Source of the DNA: CALBPI01 sp038531945
GTDB taxonomy: Bacteria > Pseudomonadota > Gammaproteobacteria > Steroidobacterales > Woeseiaceae
Reading direction: 5' to 3'
Length of the DNA: 64,000 nucleotides
Assembly: GCA_038531945.1 (NCBI GenBank)
Contig: JBCBBH010000002.1
Location: forward strand, 620,001 to 684,000
Shown: positions 1 to 8,953 of the stretch, one piece after another
Layout: each line of letters starts with the position of its first letter
How positions within the stretch are numbered: position 1 is the stretch's first letter
Program-made: the position numbers and the translations under genes
Notes under the pieces: model-generated
The model's database searches: none
The model's input: the letters and a program-made list of their open reading frames with translations, nothing else
What the model was told of the DNA's origin: nothing

Positions 1-1131
1 GGCGAGCGCCACGTTTTGGCGAACGACGTTAAACAGCTGACGAATGTTGCCGGGCCACTTTGCCATGACCAACAACTCGAGTGCCTCGGGGGCATAGACG
101 CGACGTTCGGTGTCGCCTTGTTCGGTAAGCTGGCGAAGAAAATGGGCGACCAGCAGAGGGATATCTTCGCGTCGCTCCTCCAATGGCGGCATTTCGATGT
201 TGACGACGTTCAGGCGGTAGTAGAGATCCTCGCGGAACTGTCCACTGGCCATTAACTCGGCAAGATCTCTGTGGGTGGCTGACAATACGCGCACATCCAC
301 ATCGATCGACTCGGTGCTGCCGACAGGACGAACCTGATTCTCCTGCAAAACTCGCAGCAGTTTGACCTGCAGTCGCATCGGCATATCGCCGATCTCGTCC
401 AGCAGTAGCGTGCCGCCGTTGGCTGCCTGGAACAGGCCTTTGTGCTCTGTTGTTGCGCCGGTGAACGCGCCTTTGGCGTGTCCGAACAATTCGGATTCCA
501 GCAGATTCTCAGCCATGGCGCTGCAATTGATAGCAACGAAAGGGCGCTCGTTGCGTGTGCTGGCGCGATGGATTGCACGTGCGAGCAGTTCCTTGCCGGT
601 GCCAGACTCGCCGGTGATCAAAACGCGTGCATCGGTTTCGGCCACCATTCGTGCTTGCGTGAGACGGTCGCGCATCAACGCATTGCGAGTAATGATTTCG
701 TTCGCCCAGTCCTCACCGATCTCGGAGCTGCCCGAAACGCGGAGTGCTTTCTCGACATGCTCCAGCAGTTCTTCTTTCTCAATCGGCTTGGTCAAGAAGC
801 CGAATGCACCACCCTTGGTGGCCTCTACGGCATCCGGAATCGTTCCATGCGCCGTCATGATGAGCACGTTCAGGCCAGGCGCGCGTCGCTGCAACTCATG
901 CAACAGACCGATGCCGTCCATTTTGTCCATGCGCAGGTCGGTGATGACTAGATCGGGCTGAAAGCGACCGAGAACGGCCAGCGCGGCCATAGCGCTCTCG
1001 ACAGCTTCAACAATGTAGTGTTCTGCCCGCAGCCGAATGCTCAACAGACGCAACAGCCCCGGGTCGTCGTCGACGAGAAGGATTCGCCCCTTTTGCTTCA
1101 GGCTGCTCCGACGATTGTTGCCGCTATTCAT
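1..1131 (-). CDS. glrR: Sigma54-dependent response regulator GlrR (QseF/YfhA type), C-terminus cut by window edge
   Basis: I translated this by hand from the minus strand; 377 residues are visible and the C-terminal DNA-binding helix-turn-helix lies beyond base 1. An N-terminal receiver domain (about residues 15-130) has the acidic pocket LLVDDD and phosphoacceptor D65 in VITDLRM. The AAA+ sigma54-interaction domain follows, with Walker A GESGTGKE, the sigma54-contact loop GAFTGA and Walker B-like LLLDEIGD. Known family role: once phosphorylated by GlrK it activates sigma54 promoters for envelope-stress genes and small RNAs. The ATG at 1131-1129 overlaps the qseG stop by 8 nt (ATGAATAG), which implies translational coupling in a glrK-qseG-glrR operon. 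Assignment to GlrR rather than another NtrC-type regulator rests mainly on this neighbourhood. Confidence 0.88.
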   Translation of the reverse strand, partial: MNSGNNRRSSLKQKGRILLVDDDPGLLRLLSIRLRAEHYIVEAVESAMAALAVLGRFQPDLVITDLRMDKMDGIGLLHELQRRAPGLNVLIMTAHGTIPDAVEATKGGAFGFLTKPIEKEELLEHVEKALRVSGSSEIGEDWANEIITRNALMRDRLTQARMVAETDARVLITGESGTGKELLARAIHRASTRNERPFVAINCSAMAENLLESELFGHAKGAFTGATTEHKGLFQAANGGTLLLDEIGDMPMRLQVKLLRVLQENQVRPVGSTESIDVDVRVLSATHRDLAELMASGQFREDLYYRLNVVNIEMPPLEERREDIPLLVAHFLRQLTEQGDTERRVYAPEALELLVMAKWPGNIRQLFNVVRQNVALA

Positions 1132-1771
1132 CGATGTCCGATCCAATCTCGCCAGTGTTGCTGTTTGCACCATTCCGTTCCCGAATTGAGCGTTCGATCA
1201 GTGTAATCGCACGCAGTTTCTCTTCCGCCTCTTCGAGTTCGGTGCGCAGTCGGCTGTTATCACTTCTCAACAACTCAACCTGAGCGCGAGCGGCAGCAAG
1301 CTCCCGTTCGCTGGTTCGCGTTGCACTGGTTCCAGCCTGCCGGGCTTCTGTTTCAGCCGAGAGCCGCGAGCGGAGCATGTTCAATTGAACCGCTGCCAGC
1401 ACTTGCTCATCTGACAGGAGAAGTTCTGGTTGGAGCAGAAGCTCGGTCAGCATGCCATCCGCCTGTGCCGCGTTGGTCCAGGGGTGCCCGGGCGTTGCCA
1501 GGGCCAGTGCCAAACGCAATCGATTGGTTGTTGTCGGTGCGCGCGTGAAATCGAGTTGCAACTCGTCCCACACTCTCGCCTGACTCTTCGCATCTCCTTC
1601 GAGCAAGGTCCTGATATCGGAAAGGTAGAGCGAAACGGTCGACGCCTCAACCGTAAGTGGTTGATTTGTCGCCGATTGGCGACGATCAAACACTTTTCCG
1701 ACGGATCCGCAGGCCGTACACGCCAGCAGTGCTGTCAGAATCATGATGCGTTTGATGCACGGATTATGCAT
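1124..1771 (-). CDS. qseG: QseG/YfhG-like outer-membrane lipoprotein
   Basis: The 215-residue product starts with a short basic region, then a hydrophobic stretch ending in a lipobox-like LLACTAC, so it is probably a lipoprotein. The C-terminal third is rich in Glu, Arg, Leu and Ala and looks like a coiled coil (about residues 140-200). In Escherichia coli the gene between glrK and glrR encodes QseG, an outer-membrane lipoprotein that stimulates GlrK; position and build match. I chose ATG 1771 because it overlaps the glrK stop by 8 nt (ATGCATAA) and leaves a sensible signal peptide. An inner ATG (1744) would leave no basic region, and the longer open frame upstream is a shadow of glrK. Identity rests on context more than on sequence similarity. 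Confidence 0.72.
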   Translation of the reverse strand: MHNPCIKRIMILTALLACTACGSVGKVFDRRQSATNQPLTVEASTVSLYLSDIRTLLEGDAKSQARVWDELQLDFTRAPTTTNRLRLALALATPGHPWTNAAQADGMLTELLLQPELLLSDEQVLAAVQLNMLRSRLSAETEARQAGTSATRTSERELAAARAQVELLRSDNSRLRTELEEAEEKLRAITLIERSIRERNGANSNTGEIGSDIDE

Positions 1772-3257
1772 TGACCACCCGCGGCTGTGTCGCCGTGGCT
1801 TGTTGAGGAATATGAATTCTAAAATGAGCGCCCCCGAAAAGCACCGTATCGCCCTGTGCGGTCCTGACAGAACGCTGATCATCGCAAATTTCAACCAGGC
1901 CATCATGAGCCTGCACGCATTCGAGCACAACCGAGAGGCCGATGCCGGTGCCTGCGACCAGACCGCCATGTTGTTGTTCGCCTTGATAGAACGCGTCGAA
2001 AACCTTTTTTCGTTCGGCCATTGGAATGCCAGGCCCCTGGTCTGCCACTTCCAAGACCAGGGTGTCGTCCGTGCGCTGCGCGCGGACATACAGTGCACCG
2101 TCCTGCGGAGAAAATTTCAGCGCATTGGAGATCAGATTGTCGAACGTCGTTCTCATCATCTCACGGTCCGCAAGCACCGAAGTGTCGTCGATGGTCGTCA
2201 GCAATCGAATGTTCTGTGAGCGCAGAGATAGCGCATGCACTTTCAACACAGATTCAATCAACTTGCGTAACGGAAACTCGCTGGCGGTTATCACCTCGTT
2301 TCGACTTTGCCACGCACTGAAGTTCAACAGGTTCTCGATCAGTCGCTGCAGACGAATGCCGTTGCTGCGCAGGATGTCCGTCACTTCTTCTTGCGGCGCG
2401 TCCAGTTTTCCGACTGAGCCATCCAGCAAAAGTTCGGTGCCTTCGCGGATGTTGGCCAACGGCGTTTTCAACTCGTGCGACATATGACGTAGGAAACGAT
2501 TCTTCTCCTGGGCAAGTTCCAGCAGTCGCTGGCGTAGCCATTCAAGTTGGCGGCCGAGCGCAACGAGATCGGCGGGCCCATCGACGTCAATGCGTTGAGA
2601 AAAGCGTCCTTCACCGAGTTGGTTGATCGCGCGATCAAGTACGCGGATGGGGCGGCTCACTCGCCAGGTCACGAATATCATCGTAATCACGCTGATTGCA
2701 CCGAGCACAACCGCTTGCCAAATCAGGGCGACGCGCGTGTCGGCAGCATCCTGTTTCAGTGCGTTGACCTGTGCATCGATGCCGGCCTGGAACTGCGCCT
2801 CGAGCATGCGCGCAGCATCTCCGGCGGCGACCAGATTGCCGATGGCGCCAGCCATCGAATTCGCATCTTCACGTAACGCATCTACCAGAGCCCTGACGGT
2901 GGCATCGATACGATCGATCCTGGCAGTCGCCGTCGGTTCGTCAGTGTAGCGACGCAACGTAGCCAGTACTTCGCGAATCTTCTCTCGGTCGGCAGTCAGG
3001 AACCCGATCAGTTCGTCGCTGGGTGCGACCAGGTACTGTCGGGAGATGCGCTCCATAATCGACAGCTGTTCCTGCAATTCGCGTGTGTTCTGTGTTGCAT
3101 CGACACCGGCGACAATCAGCGATTGTGATCGACTGGCAAACCGGTCTAGCTGCAGCATGGTCCAGATCAGCGCGATACTCAAAGGCAGCATGATGATGGC
3201 GTAGCCGAGCAGCACCAAAGAGGTTATGGATCGTGGTCTCGGAAATCGAAACGCCAT
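1764..3257 (-). CDS. glrK: Sensor histidine kinase GlrK (QseE/YfhK type)
   Basis: This is a 497-residue inner-membrane sensor. A first membrane segment lies near residues 12-36, a helical periplasmic domain spans about 37-180, and a second membrane segment lies near 183-203. HAMP follows (about 203-255), then a HisKA domain with phosphoacceptor His in RHMSHELKTPL, and an ATPase domain with N box NLISNALKFSP, G1 DQGPGIP and G2 GTGIGLSV. The family pairs with the NtrC-type regulator GlrR, encoded two genes downstream, and senses envelope conditions. galE ends only 15 nt upstream of this start, so galE may be cotranscribed. The domain assignment is firm; the GlrK name follows from the qseG-glrR neighbours. 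Confidence 0.88.
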   Translation of the reverse strand: MAFRFPRPRSITSLVLLGYAIIMLPLSIALIWTMLQLDRFASRSQSLIVAGVDATQNTRELQEQLSIMERISRQYLVAPSDELIGFLTADREKIREVLATLRRYTDEPTATARIDRIDATVRALVDALREDANSMAGAIGNLVAAGDAARMLEAQFQAGIDAQVNALKQDAADTRVALIWQAVVLGAISVITMIFVTWRVSRPIRVLDRAINQLGEGRFSQRIDVDGPADLVALGRQLEWLRQRLLELAQEKNRFLRHMSHELKTPLANIREGTELLLDGSVGKLDAPQEEVTDILRSNGIRLQRLIENLLNFSAWQSRNEVITASEFPLRKLIESVLKVHALSLRSQNIRLLTTIDDTSVLADREMMRTTFDNLISNALKFSPQDGALYVRAQRTDDTLVLEVADQGPGIPMAERKKVFDAFYQGEQQHGGLVAGTGIGLSVVLECVQAHDGLVEICDDQRSVRTAQGDTVLFGGAHFRIHIPQQATATQPRVVNA

Positions 3258-3272
3258 CGGAATGGTATCCGG

Positions 3273-4283
3273 TTAGTCAGCCCAATATGCCGACTCGTCA
3301 TGTGCGGCGAGTCGTCGTTCCCAGTCGAGGGCGGATGTGACAATCGCCTCGAGATTATCGTAGCTCGGGGACCATCCCAGGATCTCACGAGCCCGATCGG
3401 CGACCGCAATCAGCGAGGGCGGGTCGCCCGCGCGACGCTCTTTTTCGACAATGTTGAGCGGCGCGCCGTTGGCATCGGCCACAGCCGAAAGCAACTCACG
3501 AACCGAATAACCATGCCCGTAGCCACAGTTCATGGTTTGTGACTCGCCACCCGCTCGCAGGTAATCGAGGGCCTTCAGGTGCGCCGACGCGAGGTCCTCG
3601 ACGTGGATGTAGTCCCGGATGCCTGTGCCGTCTTTGGTCGGGTAGTCCGTTCCAAAAATAGCCACATGATCGCGTTTGCCCACGGCCGCCTCGCAAGCGA
3701 CTTTGGTCAACAGTGTCGCCCGCGGAGTTGACTGTCCGATTCGGCCTTGCGGGTCACACCCGGCCACGTTGAAGTAGCGCAAGATCACGTGCGATGGACC
3801 GCCCGCGACTTCCAGGTCGCGTAGCATCCATTCGCTCATCAACTTCGACGTACCGTAGGGGTTGATCGGCGCCGTAGGGTCGGTTTCACGTGCAGTGCCA
3901 TCGGCAGGAATGCCGTATACAGCGGCGGTCGACGAGAACACCACATGCTTCACGTTGTGCGCGTTCGCGACCGCGAGCAGCGTGCGCGTGCACGCGGTGT
4001 TGTTCCGGTAGTACTTCAGCGGGTTGGCAACGGATTCAGGCACGACAGTGGCTGCGGCGAAATGCATAACCGTTTCGATATCGTACCGATTGAACAGGTT
4101 TGAGAGTGTCTCGGTGTCGCCGGTGTCGCCGACCACCAGATCACCATGTGTCACCGCTTTAGCAAACCCCGTTGTCAGATTATCGAGAGTGACTACGGAT
4201 TCGCCACGGGCGCCTAACTGGCGTACGACATGGCTGCCAATGTAGCCGGCACCACCGGTGACCAAAATATGCTTGCCGCTCAT
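3273..4283 (-). CDS. galE: UDP-glucose 4-epimerase
   Basis: The 336-residue protein is an extended short-chain dehydrogenase that interconverts UDP-glucose and UDP-galactose in the cytoplasm, feeding Leloir metabolism and surface glycans. Visible signatures are the N-terminal NAD-binding GGAGYIG, the SSTAAVYG segment, the catalytic YGTSK (Tyr-x-x-x-Lys) and RYFNVAGCDP. Length matches GalE. The start ATG is preceded on the minus strand by AGGAAG. The gene lies directly upstream of glrK with a 15-nt gap, suggesting a shared transcript with the envelope-stress two-component system. Substrate could also include the N-acetylated sugars (Gne activity), which sequence inspection cannot separate. Confidence 0.93.
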   Translation of the reverse strand: MSGKHILVTGGAGYIGSHVVRQLGARGESVVTLDNLTTGFAKAVTHGDLVVGDTGDTETLSNLFNRYDIETVMHFAAATVVPESVANPLKYYRNNTACTRTLLAVANAHNVKHVVFSSTAAVYGIPADGTARETDPTAPINPYGTSKLMSEWMLRDLEVAGGPSHVILRYFNVAGCDPQGRIGQSTPRATLLTKVACEAAVGKRDHVAIFGTDYPTKDGTGIRDYIHVEDLASAHLKALDYLRAGGESQTMNCGYGHGYSVRELLSAVADANGAPLNIVEKERRAGDPPSLIAVADRAREILGWSPSYDNLEAIVTSALDWERRLAAHDESAYWAD

Positions 4284-4438
4284 TAATCTTCCTAGTGTTC
4301 TTGTCGTGCAGATAATACCAGTGTGTGCGTATTCGAGCGCCGAACCTGTCGCAGTTTGACGTCAACAACTGGTTTCGGGTCACTGGCGGTGACCACACGG
4401 AGGCTGCTAGGCTGAGGTCTCAACTCAAGGCAGTCGAA

Positions 4439-5014
4439 ATGAATCAGCTTCCCCGTAAACTCTGGATCCTACCGGCCGTCGCTGGTGTGATTGTCCTGGC
4501 AGGGTGTGGCAATAGTGCTGAGCCTCTGAGTGCGGCAGATACCGGGCCGCGTGCAAAACCTGAGCTGTCGATCGAATCCATCGATTCTCCATCGGAGCCT
4601 ACTGTGCCGCTAGCCGTCAGTTACGTTTTTGACGCTGAGCCAACGGTCGGGGAGCCACTGACCATTGGTATTGCGGTGACCGGCGAGCGCGCAGGGGACG
4701 TGACACTGCGAATGGCGACGCGCGGCGGACTCGCGCTGTCGGCGAACATGCCATCGTCGGTAGCGCTGAACGTAGGTTCTGGCGCCACTGATGCCGGCCG
4801 ATTCGATCTTGTGGTGACTCCGGAGGAGGCGGGCCAATCATTCGTCAACCTGCAGTTTCTGGGCAGCAATGAGGGTCGGCCGTTCATCGTCGCCAAGACG
4901 GTTCCGGTCCAGGCAGTTGCCGCCGAACTTGCAGTGGATACTAATGGGCGGCCAATCGATACCGGTGTTGAGGTGCTGTCGGCAATGCCTGGCGGTCAGG
5001 AAGTGGGTGATTAG
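4439..5014 (+). CDS. Hypothetical lipoprotein
   Basis: The 191-residue product has a basic N-terminus, a hydrophobic segment and a lipobox LAGC with Cys at residue 23, so it is a predicted lipoprotein. I do not recognise the family. The mature part (about residues 60-165) alternates hydrophobic and polar residues like a single beta-sandwich domain and is acidic. I chose ATG 4439 because it places the signal peptide at the N-terminus with AAGG upstream; a longer open frame from 4325 would put 38 irrelevant residues before it. It is divergent from galE and followed by an AT-rich gap. Confidence 0.62.
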   Translation: MNQLPRKLWILPAVAGVIVLAGCGNSAEPLSAADTGPRAKPELSIESIDSPSEPTVPLAVSYVFDAEPTVGEPLTIGIAVTGERAGDVTLRMATRGGLALSANMPSSVALNVGSGATDAGRFDLVVTPEEAGQSFVNLQFLGSNEGRPFIVAKTVPVQAVAAELAVDTNGRPIDTGVEVLSAMPGGQEVGD

Positions 5015-5275
5015 TCATAAATCGCTTATAAGTCGATGATAAATATTATAATTATCGCGTTAATCTAGGAAAATTCTCGCTCGGGAATTTTTTCCCACAG
5101 ACTCCTGAAACGAGACCTTGCTCACGCTTATGTTGAGCAAAACCCCGTAACTTCCTGTAGTCCGGCGAATCGCAATGATTGTGATCCGCCTCGGCTCGGA
5201 AGGCCGGTGGCCGCACGATAGTGGCCGACGCGAACGGACTCCTCATTAATAACGAATGAACGCCGCAGGGCGGGA
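5015..5275. other. AT-rich intergenic region with inverted repeats
   Basis: The first 60 bases are markedly AT-rich compared with the rest of the window. GGGAA-TTTT-TTCCC at 5083-5096 is a perfect dyad, and TTGCTCA/TGAGCAA at 5118-5140 is a 7-bp stem with a 9-nt loop. Neither has a proper T tail, so terminator function for the lipoprotein gene is uncertain. The region must also hold the promoter of the downstream GGDEF/EAL gene. I see no c-di-GMP riboswitch consensus here. Confidence 0.4.
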
Positions 5276-8200
5276 GTGCGCGCAGTGCATCCCATTTTGA
5301 AATCGCAGCTTGCGAAAGCAACGCGACCTTCCGGGGTCGAGGGTGTGTTGCATGTCGGGGAGTTGCTCGACATTGTCAGCGGCTTTTATGCGGCGTTGGA
5401 TGCGGACCAAACCAGTATCCATGAAGCCTTGTATCGGCATGGATCCCCGACGGGCGAGCTCCAGCCGCCAATCGACCATGGCGAGACGCTAACCTCCAGC
5501 AGTGGCATTCGTGCGCGCTTTCGAGATTTGCATGACGATGATCTCAGGGCTGTGCTGGACAACGTGGCCGACATGGTGATCACGGTCAGTCGCGAGGGAG
5601 AGATTCAGTTTTCCAATCGCGCGGCCGTCAGGTTCTTCAAGCCATCGGCGAGAAGCCTTGCCGGAAAACGGCTCGCCGAGGTGCTTCCGATACCCGAGGG
5701 CGTCACTGTCGCAACGTTTCTCGCGCCGTACCTGATCTCATTGGAGGACACCCATCCAAAGGTTCAGACCGGGCTGCTGAAAGTTCGGCGACCCGAGGGT
5801 CGGGCGTATCAAGTCGAGGCCACTGCCAGCCATTTGAGCGCGATGGCCGCGGGCGATTTCGTGCTGTGTCTGCGGGACGTGAGTGAGCGTGTAGCGGCGG
5901 AACGTGCGGCGAGAGAAAACCATGAGCGCTACCGAGCGCTCGTCGAGCATGCGCCGGAGGCGATCCTTGTCTACGACGTCAAGCAATATCGCTTTGTCGA
6001 CGCGAATGATAAAGCGACGACATTCTTCAATTTGTCTCGTCAGCGCTTGTTAACTAACGGTTTTTTTGGTTTGCGAGACGCGTCGCCTGACGCGACGCCC
6101 GATGCTGAACAGGCACGAATCGATGCCTACCTGCAGCGCGCGCTTGACGGGCAGCAGCCGACCTTCGAGTGGATCTACCGGCCACGCGATGGCCGGGAGC
6201 TCCATTGTGAAGTGCGTTTGTCGCATCTGCCCGCTTTGGGGCGTTCGCTTGTTCGGGCGAGCGTCACCAGCATAGCGGAGCGCAAACAACGCGAAGTTAT
6301 CGAGTACAGCGAAAAGAAACTGCTGGAGATGATCGCGACAGATCGTCCACTTAACAAAGTCTTACGCGCGGTATGTCGGACAGCCGAGAGGATGGCGCCC
6401 GGTGGTCGCGCGGCGCTGATGCTGGCAGACGCAAACGAAAAATTTATGAGCGTGGAGTGTGCCCCCGCGTTTTCGAAGCTCGAGCTGAGCCCTCTGCGAG
6501 AGCTCTCTTTGAAGGCGGCTGAGCTGACCTGCGGCGTGGCGATGGCAACGCGCAAGGTGGCGATCACAACAGATGTTCGTGCGCACCATGCGTGGAAGAG
6601 TCACATCGAATTTGCGGACCGGATTGAGCTTTCGTCGGTCTGGTCGATTCCGCTGGGAAACAACGAGGAGCATGCGCTTGGCACGCTGGATCTGTATTTC
6701 GGTGAGTTCAGCGAGCCGAACACTGAGCAGCTGGATGCGTTGAACGGCTTGGCGCGACTTGCTGCCTTGGCGGTAACCGGTAATCGGTCGAAGCAGGCCC
6801 TTTCGATCAGCGAAGGGCGATTTACGAGCTTGTTCAACCACGTGATTGAGGGTGTCTACATCGCCACCACAGAAGGTCATCTTCTGGCCGCAAACCCGGC
6901 ACTCGTCGAAATGCTGGGCTACGACAATGAGCAGGATCTGCTGCAAAACCTGTCGCGCAGTTCGGCATATGTTCGCGATACCGATGCGCGGCGGTTTGAG
7001 CAACTCATTTCGTCGTCTGATCGGGTAACGGGCTTTGAGTCCAAAATGCGGCGGAAAGATGGCATGGTGATCGATGCGTTGGAAAACGCGCGCCTTGTGC
7101 GGGAGGAGGGCAGTGAGCCCTATCTTGAAGGAACAATATCCGACGTGACCGAACGCAAACGCGCCGAACGCGCGGTGTTCGCTGCCAAAGAGCGCGCTGA
7201 GGTGACGCTGAAGTCAATTGCGGACGGCGTTATTACGTGCGACGAGCACGGCTGCGTTGAGTACATGAATCCAGTTGCAGAGACACTGACTGGCTGGAAA
7301 CTCAGGGCGATGGTGGGTCAGCCAATCGAGGAGGTGATGACGCTGGTCAACGAGCATACGCGCGAATTGCTCGATAACCCGATTGTGCGCTGCCTGAACG
7401 AGGGTCGTTCGATCTCGAACACGAACCCGACGCTGCTGATCGACCGCGCGGGCAGGGATGTTGCGGTGCAAGACAATACCGCGCCGATTCGCGACGACAG
7501 TGGGCAGATCGTTGGCGCGGTTATGGTGTTTCACGATGTTACGGCGGAAGGTCGGTTATCCCGCAAACTGTCGTACCAGGCGTCACACGATGCGCTTACC
7601 GGTTTCATCAACCGACTCGAATTCTCCAACGTACTGGAGCGCGCGATTGCGCGCGCGAGGAACTATCAGGGTGAAGAGTATGCCCTGCTATATCTGGACC
7701 TTGACCAGTTCAAGCTCGTCAACGACACGTTTGGCCACACTGCTGGCGATGAACTGCTGCGCCAGCTGTCAGAACGAATTCAGACGTGCGTCAAAACGAA
7801 CGACACCGTAGCGCGCCTCGGCGGCGACGAATTTGCTGTCTTGCTCGGAAATGTCAGTCTGGACAGCGCGGTGGATATAGCGGAAGCGCTGAGACAGAGC
7901 GTTGAGGGGTTCCGCTTTGAGTGGCAAGAGGTCGGCCATACGGTGCAGGTCAGCATCGGAGTCGTCGCGGTAACGGCGCAATCCGCATCGGTCGGTGCTG
8001 TTTTGAGTGCTGCCGATGTCGCCTGTTTCACGGCGAAGGATCTTGGCCGCAATCGAGTGCATGTCTACAAAGAGGGCGAGACGACCGCCCATCACCAGCA
8101 GATGCATTGGCTGACGCGGATCGATCGCGCGCTTGAGGACGATCGATTCAAGTTGTTTTACCAGCCAATCGTTCGGATCGGCGACGATGGAGAAACTCGC

Positions 8201-8887
8201 TACTGCAATCAGTATGAGCTGTTACTGCGAATGATCGACGAGGATGGCGAACGTGTGCTTCCGTCAACGTTTATCGCCGCAGCCGAACGTTACGATCGCA
8301 TGCCTGCTGTGGACCGATGGGTTGTTGAGCATGCACTCGAACACGCGGACCAGGGCGACCCAAACGAGCCTGCTGCGTATACCCTTTCCATCAATCTTTC
8401 GGGAAATTCGCTCAGCGATGACCGGTTTCTGGAATTTGTCAGGGACAAGCTGCAAAGCACGCCCCTGTGCCGTGGCGCCGTGTGTTTTGAAATCACGGAA
8501 ACCGCGGCGATTGCCAATCTGACGCGAGTCCGACATTTCATGGGAGAACTTGCATCTCTCGGATGCCGCTTCTCTCTCGACGACTTCGGCAGCGGTTTGT
8601 GTTCGTTTGGCTACCTCAAAAACCTGTCGGTTGATTACGTCAAGGTCGACGGTGCGTTTGTTCGCAACGTGGCGGCGGACCCGGTTGATCGGAGCGTGGT
8701 GGCGGCAATTGCCCAGGTAGCCCAGACAATGGGCATCGAAACGGTAGCCGAACACGTTGAGACCGAGCAGATCCGTCAGGCGCTTCCATCGATGGGCGTC
8801 AATTTGGTGCAAGGCTTTGATATTGCAGAGCCGAAGCCGATCGAAAAGTTCTCGCCTTGGGTGCCCAGCGAGTCGTTGCAGGCCTGA
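5276..8887 (+). CDS. PAS-PAS-GAF-PAS-PAS-GGDEF-EAL cyclic-di-GMP signalling protein
   Basis: The 1203-residue protein has no membrane segment or signal peptide, so it is probably cytosolic. Order by eye: PAS about 85-205, PAS about 215-335, GAF about 350-505, PAS about 515-640, PAS about 645-765, GGDEF about 770-935, EAL about 945-1195. The diguanylate cyclase site is intact (RLGGDEF). The inhibitory I-site position reads KTND rather than RxxD, suggesting weak product inhibition. The phosphodiesterase domain keeps the signature Glu as ELLLR (ELL for EAL), DDFGSGLCSFGYL, KVDG and AEHVET, so it may be active. The GTG start has AGGG just upstream. It makes, degrades or senses c-di-GMP; the net activity cannot be read from sequence. 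Confidence 0.92.
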   Translation: MRAVHPILKSQLAKATRPSGVEGVLHVGELLDIVSGFYAALDADQTSIHEALYRHGSPTGELQPPIDHGETLTSSSGIRARFRDLHDDDLRAVLDNVADMVITVSREGEIQFSNRAAVRFFKPSARSLAGKRLAEVLPIPEGVTVATFLAPYLISLEDTHPKVQTGLLKVRRPEGRAYQVEATASHLSAMAAGDFVLCLRDVSERVAAERAARENHERYRALVEHAPEAILVYDVKQYRFVDANDKATTFFNLSRQRLLTNGFFGLRDASPDATPDAEQARIDAYLQRALDGQQPTFEWIYRPRDGRELHCEVRLSHLPALGRSLVRASVTSIAERKQREVIEYSEKKLLEMIATDRPLNKVLRAVCRTAERMAPGGRAALMLADANEKFMSVECAPAFSKLELSPLRELSLKAAELTCGVAMATRKVAITTDVRAHHAWKSHIEFADRIELSSVWSIPLGNNEEHALGTLDLYFGEFSEPNTEQLDALNGLARLAALAVTGNRSKQALSISEGRFTSLFNHVIEGVYIATTEGHLLAANPALVEMLGYDNEQDLLQNLSRSSAYVRDTDARRFEQLISSSDRVTGFESKMRRKDGMVIDALENARLVREEGSEPYLEGTISDVTERKRAERAVFAAKERAEVTLKSIADGVITCDEHGCVEYMNPVAETLTGWKLRAMVGQPIEEVMTLVNEHTRELLDNPIVRCLNEGRSISNTNPTLLIDRAGRDVAVQDNTAPIRDDSGQIVGAVMVFHDVTAEGRLSRKLSYQASHDALTGFINRLEFSNVLERAIARARNYQGEEYALLYLDLDQFKLVNDTFGHTAGDELLRQLSERIQTCVKTNDTVARLGGDEFAVLLGNVSLDSAVDIAEALRQSVEGFRFEWQEVGHTVQVSIGVVAVTAQSASVGAVLSAADVACFTAKDLGRNRVHVYKEGETTAHHQQMHWLTRIDRALEDDRFKLFYQPIVRIGDDGETRYCNQYELLLRMIDEDGERVLPSTFIAAAERYDRMPAVDRWVVEHALEHADQGDPNEPAAYTLSINLSGNSLSDDRFLEFVRDKLQSTPLCRGAVCFEITETAAIANLTRVRHFMGELASLGCRFSLDDFGSGLCSFGYLKNLSVDYVKVDGAFVRNVAADPVDRSVVAAIAQVAQTMGIETVAEHVETEQIRQALPSMGVNLVQGFDIAEPKPIEKFSPWVPSESLQA

Positions 8888-8891
8888 CCGC

Positions 8892-8919
8892 TTGCAGAGT
8901 GTGTCCGTCGCGCTAGACT
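8892..8919 (+). promoter_or_regulatory. Candidate sigma70 promoter for the metabolic operon
   Basis: TTGCAG (8892-8897), a 16-nt spacer and TAGACT (8914-8919) lie just after the GGDEF/EAL stop and about 35 nt upstream of the amidohydrolase start. It matches the -35/-10 layout, but this is from inspection only. Confidence 0.5.
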
Positions 8920-8953
8920 GAAGCGCTATGACATTGCTCCATGCCACCCTAAA

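Noticed and set aside
1772..2098. N-terminal extension of the qseG frame
   Set aside because: It lies entirely inside glrK; the true start at 1771 gives a signal peptide with lipobox.
5140..5275. Possible c-di-GMP riboswitch ahead of the GGDEF/EAL gene
   Set aside because: The conserved GEMM-type core and tetraloop-receptor sequences are not present on inspection.
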